The notes below the pieces were generated by a model that worked only from the letters and a program-made list of their open reading frames with translations, searched no databases and was not told where the DNA came from. This document shows, in pieces, positions 33,088 through 42,725 of a stretch of DNA of 64,000 nt (the stretch's first letter is position 1; the number at the start of each line of letters is the position of its first letter). A program made the position numbers and the translations under genes. Source of the DNA: Neiella marina (lineage in GTDB: Bacteria > Pseudomonadota > Gammaproteobacteria > Enterobacterales > Neiellaceae); NCBI RefSeq assembly GCF_002165625.1, contig NZ_NGNS01000002.1, positions 248,001 through 312,000 of the forward strand, written 5' to 3'.

Positions 33088-35131
33088 ATGCTTTTAAGTA
33101 ATCGTGAGTGACGATCTGTGAGCGAATTTTCTTTTTGTTGCCTCTAGGTTTATAAGGGTTTGTTTGCTCAATGTCGATAACTCGCGCTTTGGTACGATCA
33201 CTCCATTGCAATTCGAGGATATCTAGAATCAGCTTTTTCATTTTGTCATCGTAAACCGGCACACCCACTTCGACCCTGTTTTCAATATTGCGGGTCATCC
33301 AATCCGCCGACGAAATGAAGGTCTCGTGCTCGCCATTGGCGCGAAAGCTAAACACCCGCGGATGTTCGAGAAACCGGTCGACAATGCTGATCGCTTGGAT
33401 ATTGTCGCTGTAACCTGGAAGCCCTGGCACCAAACTACACATACCACGGACGATAATGCGGATCTTGACCCCGGCATTGCTAGCGGCATAGAGTCGGTTG
33501 ACGATTCCGACATCGACTAAGTTGTTTACTTTGATAAAGATCTCAGCCTTCTTACCTTGCTGGGCATAGTCAATTTCTTGGTCAATTAAGCGATACAAGC
33601 GGCGGCGAGTATCGTTCGGACTGACCACCAAATGCTTAAAGCGATAACGCTTATAAGCATGCTGAATGAAGTCGAATACATTGTGTACTTCGTCATTGAT
33701 CTCAGCATGTTTGGTGAACAGGCTGAAGTCAGTATAAATTCGAGCGGTTTTCTCGTGAAAGTTGCCAGTACCAATGTGGCAATAATTGACGTCCTCGCCG
33801 TCTTCTGTGCGGGTGATCTGGCATAACTTGGTGTGACATTTCAACGCTGGGACGCCAAACTCAACTTTAATGCCAGCCTCAGTGAGGGTTCTGGCCCAAT
33901 CAATATTGGCCTCCTCATCGAACCGTGCTCGGAGTTCAACCACTACCGTGACTCGTTTGCCATTCTCGGCCGCATCAATCAGTGATTTAATGACCTGACT
34001 GTTTTTTGCGACCCGGTAAATACTAATCTTGATGGCCTTCACTGTTGGGTCAAAGGCGCCTTGGCGAAGGAATTCGGTGAAGTAGCGAAACTTATGATAT
34101 GGGTAGTAGAGCAGAATATCGCCTTCGCTAATGGCTTCAAAGGCGGTGGTATGGCGGTCGAAATGAGCACTATCCAATGCTCTTAGTTTGGGGTTTTCTA
34201 AGTAGGCGCGGCCAACATTTGGAAAGCCTATAAAGTCGCGAAAGTTATGGTATCGGCCGCCTGGAATCACCGAATCATAGGATGAAATACCTAATTTGTA
34301 CTTGATAAACTCGACCATGGCGGTGGGCATTTCGCGATCATGAACGAAGCGCACCGGTTTGCCGGTGAGACGCTGCTTCAACCCGCCGGACATTTGCTCG
34401 AGAATCGACTGATCGACATCTTCACTTAAATCAAAGTCGGCATCTCGAGTCATTTTGATCGAAAAAGCCTGTGCCTCATCGTACTCGAAAAAGCCCTGGA
34501 AAATGTCATCGAGACAATAGCGGATCATGTTGTCCAGCAAGATCATGCTTTTCTTCTTGCGGCCCTTTTCATCGGGCAAATTGACAAACCGTGATACCCG
34601 ATCGGAAGGTACCTCAATTAAGGCATAGCGGATGCTATCGGCTGACTTCAGTTCAACCACCAAATAGGTCAAGTCGTCTTTTAGCACTCGAGTGAGATCG
34701 ACTTTCTCGCTAACGATAATCGGCGCCACATGAGGCAATACATTGTCTCGGAAGTATTTGCGTAGCCAGCGGCCGTGCGCGTCGGAAACTTGCTCTTCGT
34801 TGATCAAAAAGATGTTGTGGCGCGCTAAACCGATGATGATATCCATGTAAGCTTCATCAAACCCTTGATTCAGCTTGAGTACCTTTTCTTGGATCGCGGT
34901 CATCAGCTTTTTGGTTTTTTCACTCTTTGGACCCGCGCCTTCAATAAGAATGCGGCGCCTCACATTGGCGACCCGAACGCGGAAGAACTCATCAAGATTA
35001 TTGGAGAAAATCCCCAAGAAGCGCACGCGCTCAATGATAGGAACTGTTTTGTCGGCCGCCTCCTGCAACACTCGCTCATTAAATGATAACCAGCTTAATT
35101 CCTTTTCTACGTGCAGTTTGGGGTGGCTCAT
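33056..35131 (-). CDS. ppk: polyphosphate kinase 1
   Basis: 691 residues, matching PPK1 (E. coli 688). N-terminal domain ELSWLSFNERVLQEAADK, then RVRFLGIFSNNLDEFFRVRV. The autophosphorylated histidine lies in LKCHTKLCQI and the second catalytic His in CHIGTGNFHEKTARIYTDFS. PPK1 makes polyphosphate from ATP reversibly. A minus-strand Pho box precedes it, so polyphosphate storage is tied to phosphate state. Forms an operon with ppx. Confidence 0.97.
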   Translation of the reverse strand: MSHPKLHVEKELSWLSFNERVLQEAADKTVPIIERVRFLGIFSNNLDEFFRVRVANVRRRILIEGAGPKSEKTKKLMTAIQEKVLKLNQGFDEAYMDIIIGLARHNIFLINEEQVSDAHGRWLRKYFRDNVLPHVAPIIVSEKVDLTRVLKDDLTYLVVELKSADSIRYALIEVPSDRVSRFVNLPDEKGRKKKSMILLDNMIRYCLDDIFQGFFEYDEAQAFSIKMTRDADFDLSEDVDQSILEQMSGGLKQRLTGKPVRFVHDREMPTAMVEFIKYKLGISSYDSVIPGGRYHNFRDFIGFPNVGRAYLENPKLRALDSAHFDRHTTAFEAISEGDILLYYPYHKFRYFTEFLRQGAFDPTVKAIKISIYRVAKNSQVIKSLIDAAENGKRVTVVVELRARFDEEANIDWARTLTEAGIKVEFGVPALKCHTKLCQITRTEDGEDVNYCHIGTGNFHEKTARIYTDFSLFTKHAEINDEVHNVFDFIQHAYKRYRFKHLVVSPNDTRRRLYRLIDQEIDYAQQGKKAEIFIKVNNLVDVGIVNRLYAASNAGVKIRIIVRGMCSLVPGLPGYSDNIQAISIVDRFLEHPRVFSFRANGEHETFISSADWMTRNIENRVEVGVPVYDDKMKKLILDILELQWSDRTKARVIDIEQTNPYKPRGNKKKIRSQIVTHDYLKAYEEKSKGRGK

Positions 35132-35192
35132 ACTGTCCTCAATGAGTGAAAGTTTGTCGACCGTATGTTACGGCCTTAATCCGAAAAGTGAT

Positions 35193-35210
35193 GTGACACT
35201 TTTATGTCAG
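35193..35210 (-). promoter_or_regulatory. PhoB box of ppk-ppx
   Basis: On the minus strand CTGACATAAAAGTGTCAC: half-sites CTGACAT and GTGTCAC at 11-bp spacing, 16 of 18 matching the consensus CTGTCATAAATCTGTCAC. It lies 62 bp upstream of the ppk start and downstream of gcvR. Confidence 0.82.
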
Positions 35211-35218
35211 AACGAGTT

Positions 35219-35725
35219 CTAGACGATGTCTTGGTCGATCATTAAATCATCTGATAGTGCTTCAAGGGCTGCCCACACATCCTCTGCTGTCAGTTGCTCT
35301 GGCAATGCCGCATTGATTCTGGCGTGGAATAAATTGCCTCCGAAATGGGCGGCGGACTCACATTCGGTTTCAAGGAGCAAAACATTGATGTTAAGTTTTG
35401 CCAAACAAGAAGAGACTTGTTGAACGATACCGGGCCTATCGTTGGCAGTAACGACAAATTCCAGCGTTGACTGTTCGGGTTGCGGTTGAGTCGAACCATC
35501 GGCAACGTGAATGGTTAAGTTGCTGAGCAGTTGAAGTTGTTCGGTTAATCCCGCCAATTGTTGTTCGGGAAGGCTGGCTTCAACAATACCAGCAAACTGT
35601 CCAGCCATAAGACTCATACTTGAGCCCAACCAGTTTCCGTGATGGTCAATAAGGCATGTTGATACCTCATCAACAATACCAGAACGATCAGGGCCAATAA
35701 TGGAAATAACGATGGTTTTCATCAA
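35219..35725 (-). CDS. gcvR: GcvR-like double-ACT regulator
   Basis: 168 residues made of two ACT domains: VISIIGPDRSGIVDEVSTCL at the start, and FVVTANDRPGIVQQVSSCLA from about residue 92. E. coli GcvR has the same layout and represses the glycine-cleavage operon by binding GcvA with glycine. No gcv genes are nearby here. A second Met (codon 2) is an alternative start. It lies upstream of ppk in the same direction but the Pho box in between gives ppk its own promoter. Confidence 0.85.
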   Translation of the reverse strand: MMKTIVISIIGPDRSGIVDEVSTCLIDHHGNWLGSSMSLMAGQFAGIVEASLPEQQLAGLTEQLQLLSNLTIHVADGSTQPQPEQSTLEFVVTANDRPGIVQQVSSCLAKLNINVLLLETECESAAHFGGNLFHARINAALPEQLTAEDVWAALEALSDDLMIDQDIV

Positions 35726-35937
35726 TATTGCTCCGCTGCTATCTATCGAACATAAGCTTTATTCGGCATTTGAGGGATGCCGGAGTGGCGGCAAAGTAAA
35801 CATTTCGCCACAGTCTGCAAGCCGGAGAGCTTGTCACTCATTCCAGTCTAATAGATTTGGTAATAAAATCAGCATGATTTAGCGCTCATTTTGATTTGCA
35901 CAGGCGCTAGATGAATAAACTTTGGTTACAAAGCACT

Positions 35938-35955
35938 TTGTAACAAATCTGTCAT
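35938..35955 (+). promoter_or_regulatory. PhoB box of pstCAB-phoU
   Basis: TTGTAACAAATCTGTCAT: half-sites TTGTAAC and CTGTCAT at 11-bp spacing, 48 bp before the pstC ATG. It lies within the longer open frame upstream of that ATG, which supports the shorter start. Confidence 0.85.
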
Positions 35956-36002
35956 ATTGCAAAAATATAATCGCCCCAGCTTTATTCACTTTGAGGTTCA
36001 AA

Positions 36003-38243
36003 ATGGCCGACTCCGCTCATAACTTGTTAGCGGCCAGTCGTGTGCGCCTATTGAAAGATCGTATCGCCCGCTACGGTGTAACCGCTGGCGGTGTTATGGT
36101 TTTGGTGGCACTACTGCTGATCTTCTTTTATCTACTTTACGTTGTGTTCCCTGTTTTTCGTCCGGTGACGATGGAACAGCACGACACATATGCCGTTCCT
36201 GGCATTGGTGAAACTCTGGCTCTAGGCATAGAAGAGCAGAACGAAATTGGTTTTCGTTTGACCTCTGAGGCGTCAGTGGTGTTCTTTGCTGCTCGTCAGG
36301 CCAATAAAGGTTTCAACCCTGGCGATATCATTAGCACCGAACAACTCTCCGGTTTAGACGGTGAACTCAATGTCACTATGTCGACGCCTTCGAGCCAAAC
36401 CTATGCGATTGCTGATGAGCAAGGCAAAGCGTTAGTGGTTCGTCCAGATTTTCGTGTCACCTTCCCAAATGATGTGCGCCAATTGACGCCATTTGTCAGC
36501 TATCCGCTTGGCGAGGAACCATTGCAGGTGGACCAGCAAGGAAAGGCGCTCAAGTACTTTGTCTTTGAACGTGGCGAAACGGAAGCAACATTCGCCGCAG
36601 TGACCGTCGATAACCGTCTGATTGTCACTCGTTTGATTGGTGAAGAAGATTTCATGACCGAGGAAATTGAGTGGCAAGCCGAGTATTACGCGGTTAACAC
36701 CCAAGCGCGAGAAATCGATCAGTTGCGAGTGACGCCAGACCATCGAATGATGTTTGTGCGCCACGCCAATTTGGTTGATATCTACGATATCAGTCAGCCA
36801 GACTCGGGCATCAGCCGTTTGCAAACCCTTGATTTCGGTAACAAGAAGCTTACTTCGATGGATCTGTTGTCAGGTGCGTCGTCGGTCATGATCGCCGAAC
36901 AAGGCGGCATTATCAGCCAGTGGTTCCAAGTGCAAACTGAGCAAGGTCGCGAGTTTACCCGTATTCGAGATTTTGATGCTGGTGGGGACGTCAGCGTAAT
37001 GACGTCAGAGTTCTTCCGTCGCGGCTTCATGGCGGGTACGGAAGATGGTCAATTGTCGCTGTTTCATTCCACGGGTGATACTCGTCTTGTCACTAAACAG
37101 CTCGCTGAAGATAGCATCGACCAGATTGTCTTTTCGCCTCGTGCCGACTCCGCTTTACTGCAGGAAGCTGGCCAAATTAGTTATATCGAAATATATAACC
37201 CGCACCCAGAAGTCACCTGGAGTGCGTTGTGGCAAGAGGTATGGTACGAGGGTTACAAAGAGCCTGACTATATCTGGCAGTCGACCTCTGGTAGTGATGA
37301 CTTTGAAGCGAAGATGTCATTAGTGCCTATTTCCTTCGGTACCATCAAAGCGGCGTTCTACGCGATGTTGTTTGCGGTGCCGCTGGCATTAGCTGGCGCG
37401 ATTTATACAGCGTACTTCATGGCACCTGAAATGCGTACTTACGTCAAGCCAACCGTTGAAATCATGGAAGCGCTGCCGACAGTGATCCTAGGTTTCCTCG
37501 CTGGCCTGTGGTTGGCGCCATTAATTGAAGGCAACTTGCCTGGCGTCATGACATTACTGATTGTTTTGCCGGCCGGATTCTTGGCTGCCGCATGGGGCTT
37601 CCACAAATTGCCGAAAAACATCAAACAACGGATGCCGGAAGGCTGGGATGCCGCGTTGCTGATCCCGGTTGTGGTGTTCCTTGGCTGGTTCAGTTTTGCC
37701 ATCAGTCCAACACTGGAGCTGTGGCTAATGGGCGGTGATGCACGTGGTTATATCACCAACGAAATGGGCATCAGTTTTGACCAGCGCAACTCATTGGTTG
37801 TTGGTATCGCCATGGGCTTCGCGGTTATCCCGACAATTTTCTCCATTGCTGAAGACGCTGTGTTTAGCGTCCCTCGCCACTTATCGAATGGTTCGCTGGC
37901 GCTAGGCGCAACGCCTTGGCAAACGCTGACTCGAGTCGTGTTGCTAACTGCAAGCCCAGGTATTTTCTCTGCGGTGATGATGGGTCTTGGTCGCGCCGTG
38001 GGTGAAACCATGATCGTGTTGATGGCAACGGGTAATACGCCATTGATGGACTGGAGTATCTTCCAGGGCATGCGGACGCTGTCGGCCAATATTGCGGTTG
38101 AAATGCCGGAATCTGAAGTGGGTAGCTCGCACTATCGAGTGCTGTTCTTATCAGCCTTTGTACTCTTTATTGTGACCTTTGTGTTCAACACCATTTCTGA
38201 ATTTGTCCGCCAGCGTCTGCGTGACAAATACAGCAATATGTAA
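36003..38243 (+). CDS. pstC: phosphate ABC transporter permease PstC (long form)
   Basis: 746 residues from the ATG at 36003 (GAGG upstream), more than twice E. coli PstC (319). Helix 1 (about 31-53) is followed by a periplasmic insertion of about 400 residues with beta-propeller-like repeats (VDIYDISQPDSG...), then the permease domain (from about 455) including VGEIMEALPTVILGFLAGLW-type and GLGRAVGETMIVLMATGN, the conserved coupling loop. Long PstC is typical of marine gammaproteobacteria. First gene of pstCAB-phoU. Confidence 0.95.
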   Translation: MADSAHNLLAASRVRLLKDRIARYGVTAGGVMVLVALLLIFFYLLYVVFPVFRPVTMEQHDTYAVPGIGETLALGIEEQNEIGFRLTSEASVVFFAARQANKGFNPGDIISTEQLSGLDGELNVTMSTPSSQTYAIADEQGKALVVRPDFRVTFPNDVRQLTPFVSYPLGEEPLQVDQQGKALKYFVFERGETEATFAAVTVDNRLIVTRLIGEEDFMTEEIEWQAEYYAVNTQAREIDQLRVTPDHRMMFVRHANLVDIYDISQPDSGISRLQTLDFGNKKLTSMDLLSGASSVMIAEQGGIISQWFQVQTEQGREFTRIRDFDAGGDVSVMTSEFFRRGFMAGTEDGQLSLFHSTGDTRLVTKQLAEDSIDQIVFSPRADSALLQEAGQISYIEIYNPHPEVTWSALWQEVWYEGYKEPDYIWQSTSGSDDFEAKMSLVPISFGTIKAAFYAMLFAVPLALAGAIYTAYFMAPEMRTYVKPTVEIMEALPTVILGFLAGLWLAPLIEGNLPGVMTLLIVLPAGFLAAAWGFHKLPKNIKQRMPEGWDAALLIPVVVFLGWFSFAISPTLELWLMGGDARGYITNEMGISFDQRNSLVVGIAMGFAVIPTIFSIAEDAVFSVPRHLSNGSLALGATPWQTLTRVVLLTASPGIFSAVMMGLGRAVGETMIVLMATGNTPLMDWSIFQGMRTLSANIAVEMPESEVGSSHYRVLFLSAFVLFIVTFVFNTISEFVRQRLRDKYSNM

Positions 38244-38268
38244 GCTGAGCGAGACGGAGAATTATTAG

Positions 38269-39918
38269 ATGAAAACTTGGTTTAAGTCTGGCTCACCTTG
38301 GGTATGGATGACAGCTGGTACTGTCAGTATCAGTTTGGTTGCTGTATTAGGCTTATTGCTGCTCATTGCTTGGCGTGGTTTGGTTTATTTCTGGCCTGCG
38401 TCTGTCTATCAATTTGAAGTGCGTGATCAGTTCGGTAATGTCAGTACCGTTGTGGGTGAAATTCACGATAGAGAACAGGTGCCAGTATCACAGCTGCGAG
38501 AAGCCGGCCGCGATATTCAAGGTGCCCCTACTGATTTGGTGACGCGCTACTTGGTGAAAACCGGTAACCGTGAATTCGTCGACTTGGATTTCCGCTGGAT
38601 CCTTGAAACGGATATCATCGAGCGCACCAAACCCGCCAACATCGCTCGTGTTGAGCGCACTAAAAACGGCAACTTCTACGGCGAAGTGTTGCAAGTTTTG
38701 GAAGGCCAACAGCCCGTTGCTGGCGATGTGGCTGAAGTGTTGCAACAGCGCATTGATCGCGTCGGCGAGCTAACCGACGGCATGGCTGATATTCAGCACG
38801 GTGATATTGGCGGCATTAACTACAAGCTGGAAAAAATCCGTTTGCGTGAACGTGGTGATGAACTGCGTGATCGACTGACCCAAGAGCGGATTGATGACTA
38901 CAACGCGCAGCGTGAAGCCCTTCGCACTGAGTACCTTGGCTATGAGAAAGAGCTGTTTGCTCTGCGTGAAGAAACTGAGCGCGATACTGTCGTTATCAAA
39001 GATATGCGTGGTGAGTCAGTCCACATCTCAATGAAGTATGTGTTGGATGTCATTTACCCTAACGACATGAGCGTGTTTGCCAAAGCCGGTCACTGGTTCG
39101 TGGAAGTGGGTAAATTCATCAGCAGTGAGCCGCGTGAAGCAAACACTGAAGGCGGGGTGTTCCCAGCGATCTTTGGTACCGTCTTCATGGTGATGCTGAT
39201 GGCAGTGGTGGTGACACCATTTGGTGTGGTCGCTGCGATCTACTTGCACGAATATGCGGGTAAAAATGCCCTCACCAAGATTATTCGTACCGCGGTAATC
39301 AACCTAGCTGGTGTGCCATCGATTGTTTACGGCGTATTTGGCTTGGGCTTCTTTGTTTACGTCATGGGTGGCAGCATCGACCAATTGTTCTACCCGGAAG
39401 CGCTACCATCGCCAACATTCGGTACCCCCGGTATGATGTGGTCGGCATTGACGCTGGCAATTTTGACCCTACCAGTGGTCATCGTATCGACCGAAGAAGG
39501 TCTATCGCGAATCCCTTCGACTGTGCGTCAGGGCAGTTTGGCGTTGGGCGCGACTAAGGCTGAAACTCTGTGGCGTATCGTATTGCCGATGGCATCGCCT
39601 GCAATTATGACCGGTTTGATTCTGGCGGTTGCTCGTGCTGCTGGTGAAGTTGCGCCGCTGATGTTGGTTGGGGTGGTGAAAATGGCGCCGACCCTGCCGG
39701 TTGATGGTAACTTCCCGTTTATTCACTTAGACCGTAAGTTTATGCACTTGGGCTTCCACATCTATGATGTTGGTTTCCAAAGCCCCAATGTTGAAGCGGC
39801 TCGCCCCCTTGTTTACGCCACCTCATTCTTGTTGGTGACCGTTATTGTGGGCTTGAACATTACCGCTATTGGCATTCGCAATCACTTGCGTGAAAAATAC
39901 CGCTCGCTTGAGCACTAA
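38269..39918 (+). CDS. pstA: phosphate ABC transporter permease PstA (long form)
   Basis: 549 residues against 296 in E. coli. Helix 1 (about 12-34), a periplasmic insertion with coiled-coil character (residues about 45-265), then the permease domain with helices from about 300 and the coupling motif ILAVARAAGEVAPLMLVGV. Forms the membrane pore with PstC. 25 bp after pstC; GGAG upstream of the ATG. Confidence 0.95.
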   Translation: MKTWFKSGSPWVWMTAGTVSISLVAVLGLLLLIAWRGLVYFWPASVYQFEVRDQFGNVSTVVGEIHDREQVPVSQLREAGRDIQGAPTDLVTRYLVKTGNREFVDLDFRWILETDIIERTKPANIARVERTKNGNFYGEVLQVLEGQQPVAGDVAEVLQQRIDRVGELTDGMADIQHGDIGGINYKLEKIRLRERGDELRDRLTQERIDDYNAQREALRTEYLGYEKELFALREETERDTVVIKDMRGESVHISMKYVLDVIYPNDMSVFAKAGHWFVEVGKFISSEPREANTEGGVFPAIFGTVFMVMLMAVVVTPFGVVAAIYLHEYAGKNALTKIIRTAVINLAGVPSIVYGVFGLGFFVYVMGGSIDQLFYPEALPSPTFGTPGMMWSALTLAILTLPVVIVSTEEGLSRIPSTVRQGSLALGATKAETLWRIVLPMASPAIMTGLILAVARAAGEVAPLMLVGVVKMAPTLPVDGNFPFIHLDRKFMHLGFHIYDVGFQSPNVEAARPLVYATSFLLVTVIVGLNITAIGIRNHLREKYRSLEH

Positions 39919-39948
39919 GAACAGTATTTGATTAGAGGACATCTCCTG

Positions 39949-40764
39949 ATGATCACAGTAACACCAACTGGCTCAACAGCGACCCGCGACTTATCGGCGT
40001 TGACCGATGCTGAAACTGCGTTGGAAATTAAAAATCTAGATTTGTACTACGGTAGTAAGCAGGCGTTGTACAACGTCAGCATGAAGATCCCAAAAAACCA
40101 AGTGACGGCCTTCATTGGCCCATCTGGTTGCGGCAAATCAACATTGTTGCGCTGCATTAATCGTATGAATGATTTAGTGGATATTTGCCGTATTGAAGGC
40201 GAGATCTTGCTCCATGGCCAAAACATTTACGACCGTAAGGTCGATGTTGCATCGCTGCGCCGTGGCGTTGGCATGGTATTCCAGCGACCTAATCCGTTCC
40301 CAAAGAGCATCTATGAGAACGTGGTTTATGGTCTGCGCCTTCAGGGTATCAAAGATCGCCGGGTACTCGATGAAGCGGTAGAACGCTCGTTGCGTGGTGC
40401 TGCGCTGTGGGATGAAGTAAAAGACCGTCTTAACGACAATGCTTTTGGTTTATCTGGCGGTCAGCAGCAACGTTTAGTGATTGCCCGCGCCATTGCGATT
40501 GAGCCAGAAGTGTTGTTGTTGGATGAACCAACATCGGCATTGGATCCAATCTCAACACTGACCATTGAAGAGCTGATCAATGATTTGAAAAAGCAATTCA
40601 CGGTTGTCATCGTGACCCACAACATGCAGCAGGCTGCTCGTGTATCTGACCAAACAGCCTTTATGTATATGGGAGAAATGGTCGAATACTCAGACACCAA
40701 TACGCTGTTCACCACGCCAGCGAAGAAGAAAACAGAAGACTATATTACTGGTCGTTACGGTTAA
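39949..40764 (+). CDS. pstB: phosphate ABC transporter ATPase PstB
   Basis: 271 residues. Walker [10 protein letters not shown], PstB-specific CINRMNDL and [17 protein letters not shown], signature LSGGQQQRL and Walker [15 protein letters not shown]-loop VTHNMQQA. It powers PstSCAB phosphate import and, with PhoU, signals to PhoR. The ATG at 39949 has AGAGGA upstream; a TTG at 39928 is less likely. Confidence 0.97.
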   Translation: MITVTPTGSTATRDLSALTDAETALEIKNLDLYYGSKQALYNVSMKIPKNQVTAFIGPSGCGKSTLLRCINRMNDLVDICRIEGEILLHGQNIYDRKVDVASLRRGVGMVFQRPNPFPKSIYENVVYGLRLQGIKDRRVLDEAVERSLRGAALWDEVKDRLNDNAFGLSGGQQQRLVIARAIAIEPEVLLLDEPTSALDPISTLTIEELINDLKKQFTVVIVTHNMQQAARVSDQTAFMYMGEMVEYSDTNTLFTTPAKKKTEDYITGRYG

Positions 40765-40799
40765 GCATTGTCATTGCTTTGCAGAATAGAGGAATTACC

Positions 40800-41513
40800 G
40801 TGGATACAGGTCATTTAAACAAACACATTTCTGGCCAATTTAACGAAGAGCTGGAAAATGTTCGTAGCCAGATTCTGGCGATGGGCGGTTTGGTCGAACA
40901 GCAATTGATGGATGTATTGGCTGCCGCTCGTGACAAGGACAATGATTTAGCCCATGAAGTTATTAACAATGACGTCAAGGTCAATAACTTCGAAATGGAA
41001 ATCGATCAGGAATGCACTCGGATTATTGCTAAGCGTCAACCGACTGCAAGCGATTTACGCCTGATGATGACTATTGTCAAAACCATTACCGATTTAGAAC
41101 GTATCGGCGACTTGGCTGAATCAATCGCTAAGGCGTTGCTTCGCAACGATAGCAAAGCGCCCGACGTGGTGAAGTTCAACCTTGAAGCAATGGGTGAGCA
41201 AATTGTCAAAATGCTGCGTGAGGTCCTTGATGCATTTGCTCGAATGGATGTTAAAGCGGCATGGAAAGTTCATTTGCATGACAAGAAGATTGACTCCTTG
41301 CATGAAGGAATCGTCCGCCAATCATTGACTTACATGATGGGGGATTCTCGCTCAATTCCAGAAATGTTGGATTTGATGTCGATTAGCCGCTCGTTAGAGC
41401 GCGTCGGTGATCACTGTACAAACATTGCTGAGTACGTGGTTTACAATGTCACGGGTAAGGATATTCGCCATACGTCGGCGGCCGATATCGAAGCGATTAT
41501 TGACGACCAATAG
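40800..41513 (+). CDS. phoU: phosphate signalling protein PhoU
   Basis: 237 residues from a GTG at 40800 preceded by AGAGGAA; a TTG at 40779 would place that site inside the gene. Two PhoU three-helix repeats: ILAMGGLVEQQLMDVLAA... DLRLMMTIVKTITDLERIGDLAESIA, then LDLMSISRSLERVGDHCTNIAEYV. Metal-binding E/D...ER.GD motifs are present in both. PhoU links Pst occupancy to PhoR silencing. Confidence 0.96.
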   Translation: MDTGHLNKHISGQFNEELENVRSQILAMGGLVEQQLMDVLAAARDKDNDLAHEVINNDVKVNNFEMEIDQECTRIIAKRQPTASDLRLMMTIVKTITDLERIGDLAESIAKALLRNDSKAPDVVKFNLEAMGEQIVKMLREVLDAFARMDVKAAWKVHLHDKKIDSLHEGIVRQSLTYMMGDSRSIPEMLDLMSISRSLERVGDHCTNIAEYVVYNVTGKDIRHTSAADIEAIIDDQ

Positions 41514-41535
41514 GCAGTTGTTTATGTCGGAAAAA

Positions 41536-41557
41536 CCCTGCAATGCAGGGCTTTTTT
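41536..41557 (+). terminator. terminator of pstCAB-phoU
   Basis: CCCTGC (41536-41541) pairs with GCAGGG (41545-41550) over AAT, followed by CTTTTTT. Confidence 0.85.
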
Positions 41558-41572
41558 GTCGCCAAATTTCAA

Positions 41573-42376
41573 TCAAAAAACATCAGGGACTATGGTTTGA
41601 TCACTATGAGGTGCTCTGACGTAGCCACTTTTATCGATCTTCGGTAGCTTAATGGTGTCGTATTTGATCTTTTTGTATGGGATTTGCTGAATAAAGTGGC
41701 TGATGCAATTGAGCCGGAGTCGGCGTTTATCGTCCGACTGCACCACGAACCAAGGTGATTGCTTGGTGTCTGTGTATTTAAACATGTCGTCCTTGGCGGC
41801 GGAGTATTCTGCCCATTTTGCTCGTGATTCAAGATCCATTGGCGAGAACTTCCAGCGCTTGATTGGGTTTTTGATTCGCTCTTGAAAGCGCTTCTCTTGT
41901 TCCTCATCAGAAACCGAGAACCAATACTTGATCAGGACAATGCCACTGCGGGTCAACATGCGTTCAAATTCTGGACATGAACGCATGAACTCATCGTATT
42001 CTTCATCGGAGCAAAAGCCCATGACTCGTTCTACTCCAGCTCTGTTGTACCAAGAACGGTCAAACAATACGATTTCGCCTGCCGCAGGCAGATGCTGGAC
42101 ATAGCGTTGGAAATACCACTGCGAACGTTCGCGTTCGGTTGGTACACCCAGAGCGACGACACGACAAACCCGTGGGTTGAGTTTTTCGGTGATGCGCTTG
42201 ATAGTGCCGCCTTTACCGGAAGCGTCTCGTCCCTCGAAGATCACCGCGACTTTCAATCCTTGTGTTTTCACCCATTCTTGCAAATGAACCAGTTCAACTT
42301 GTAATCGCGCTAGCTCGTCTTCGTATTTTTTCTTGTCCAACTTGGGGAGCTGCTTTTGCTTCTTATCGCCTTCCAT
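41573..42376 (-). CDS. ppk2: polyphosphate kinase 2 (PPK2 family)
   Basis: 267 residues, single PPK2 domain. Walker A EGRDASGKGG, PPK2 motif FDRSWYNRAGVERVMGFC and lid region KRWKFSPMDLESRAKW. Single-domain class I enzymes use polyphosphate to phosphorylate nucleoside diphosphates (commonly GDP or ADP). Convergent with phoU, 59 bp apart. Having both PPK1 and PPK2 within 9 kb of the Pho genes indicates a dedicated polyphosphate economy. A Pho-like site lies upstream. Confidence 0.93.
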   Translation of the reverse strand: MEGDKKQKQLPKLDKKKYEDELARLQVELVHLQEWVKTQGLKVAVIFEGRDASGKGGTIKRITEKLNPRVCRVVALGVPTERERSQWYFQRYVQHLPAAGEIVLFDRSWYNRAGVERVMGFCSDEEYDEFMRSCPEFERMLTRSGIVLIKYWFSVSDEEQEKRFQERIKNPIKRWKFSPMDLESRAKWAEYSAAKDDMFKYTDTKQSPWFVVQSDDKRRLRLNCISHFIQQIPYKKIKYDTIKLPKIDKSGYVRAPHSDQTIVPDVF

Positions 42377-42446
42377 TTGCTACCTCTTTGCGCCAATAAA
42401 AACTTGTTTATTCACTATAGCCTTAAGCTGAAAGTAGTGAGAACTC

Positions 42447-42464
42447 TTGTCATCATGCTGTCGG
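42447..42464 (+). promoter_or_regulatory. candidate PhoB box near ppk2
   Basis: TTGTCAT-CATG-CTGTCGG, half-sites at 11-bp spacing. It lies 71 bp upstream of ppk2 but is oriented away from it, so its role is uncertain. Confidence 0.4.
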
Positions 42465-42711
42465 GAGCGGCAAAAAAAAACTTCTTTTGTAAAATTTCAC
42501 ATGTGTAAATGCGCAAAATCTAAACTGTAATTGGTGTTTTAGAGTTAAAGCTCAAAAAATGATTAGTTTCGCTCTGAAAATCTTTTATGCCAACAAATCT
42601 AGAGACTTATTCTATTAACCCGGCTCAGCTATGAACCTCTTTCGTGCCAAAGCATTGTTTGAATAGCTTTCTGAGTAAGACAATTCGTGTAGTAAAATTA
42701 CGTAAATAAAT

Positions 42712-42725
42712 TTAATTTCGATCAA
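42712..42725. promoter_or_regulatory. near-consensus FNR/EtrA site upstream of aceA
   Basis: TTAATTTCGATCAA differs from TTGAT-N4-ATCAA at one base and shares ATTTCGATCAAAT with the site at 30388. About 280 bp before aceA. Confidence 0.4.

Noticed and set aside
35922..36002. Extended pstC start
   Set aside because: The extra 27 codons overlap the Pho box; a promoter element inside the coding region is less likely than the ATG at 36003 with GAGG upstream.
42559..42618. Short open frame of 19 codons upstream of aceA
   Set aside because: No convincing ribosome site and very AT-rich context.
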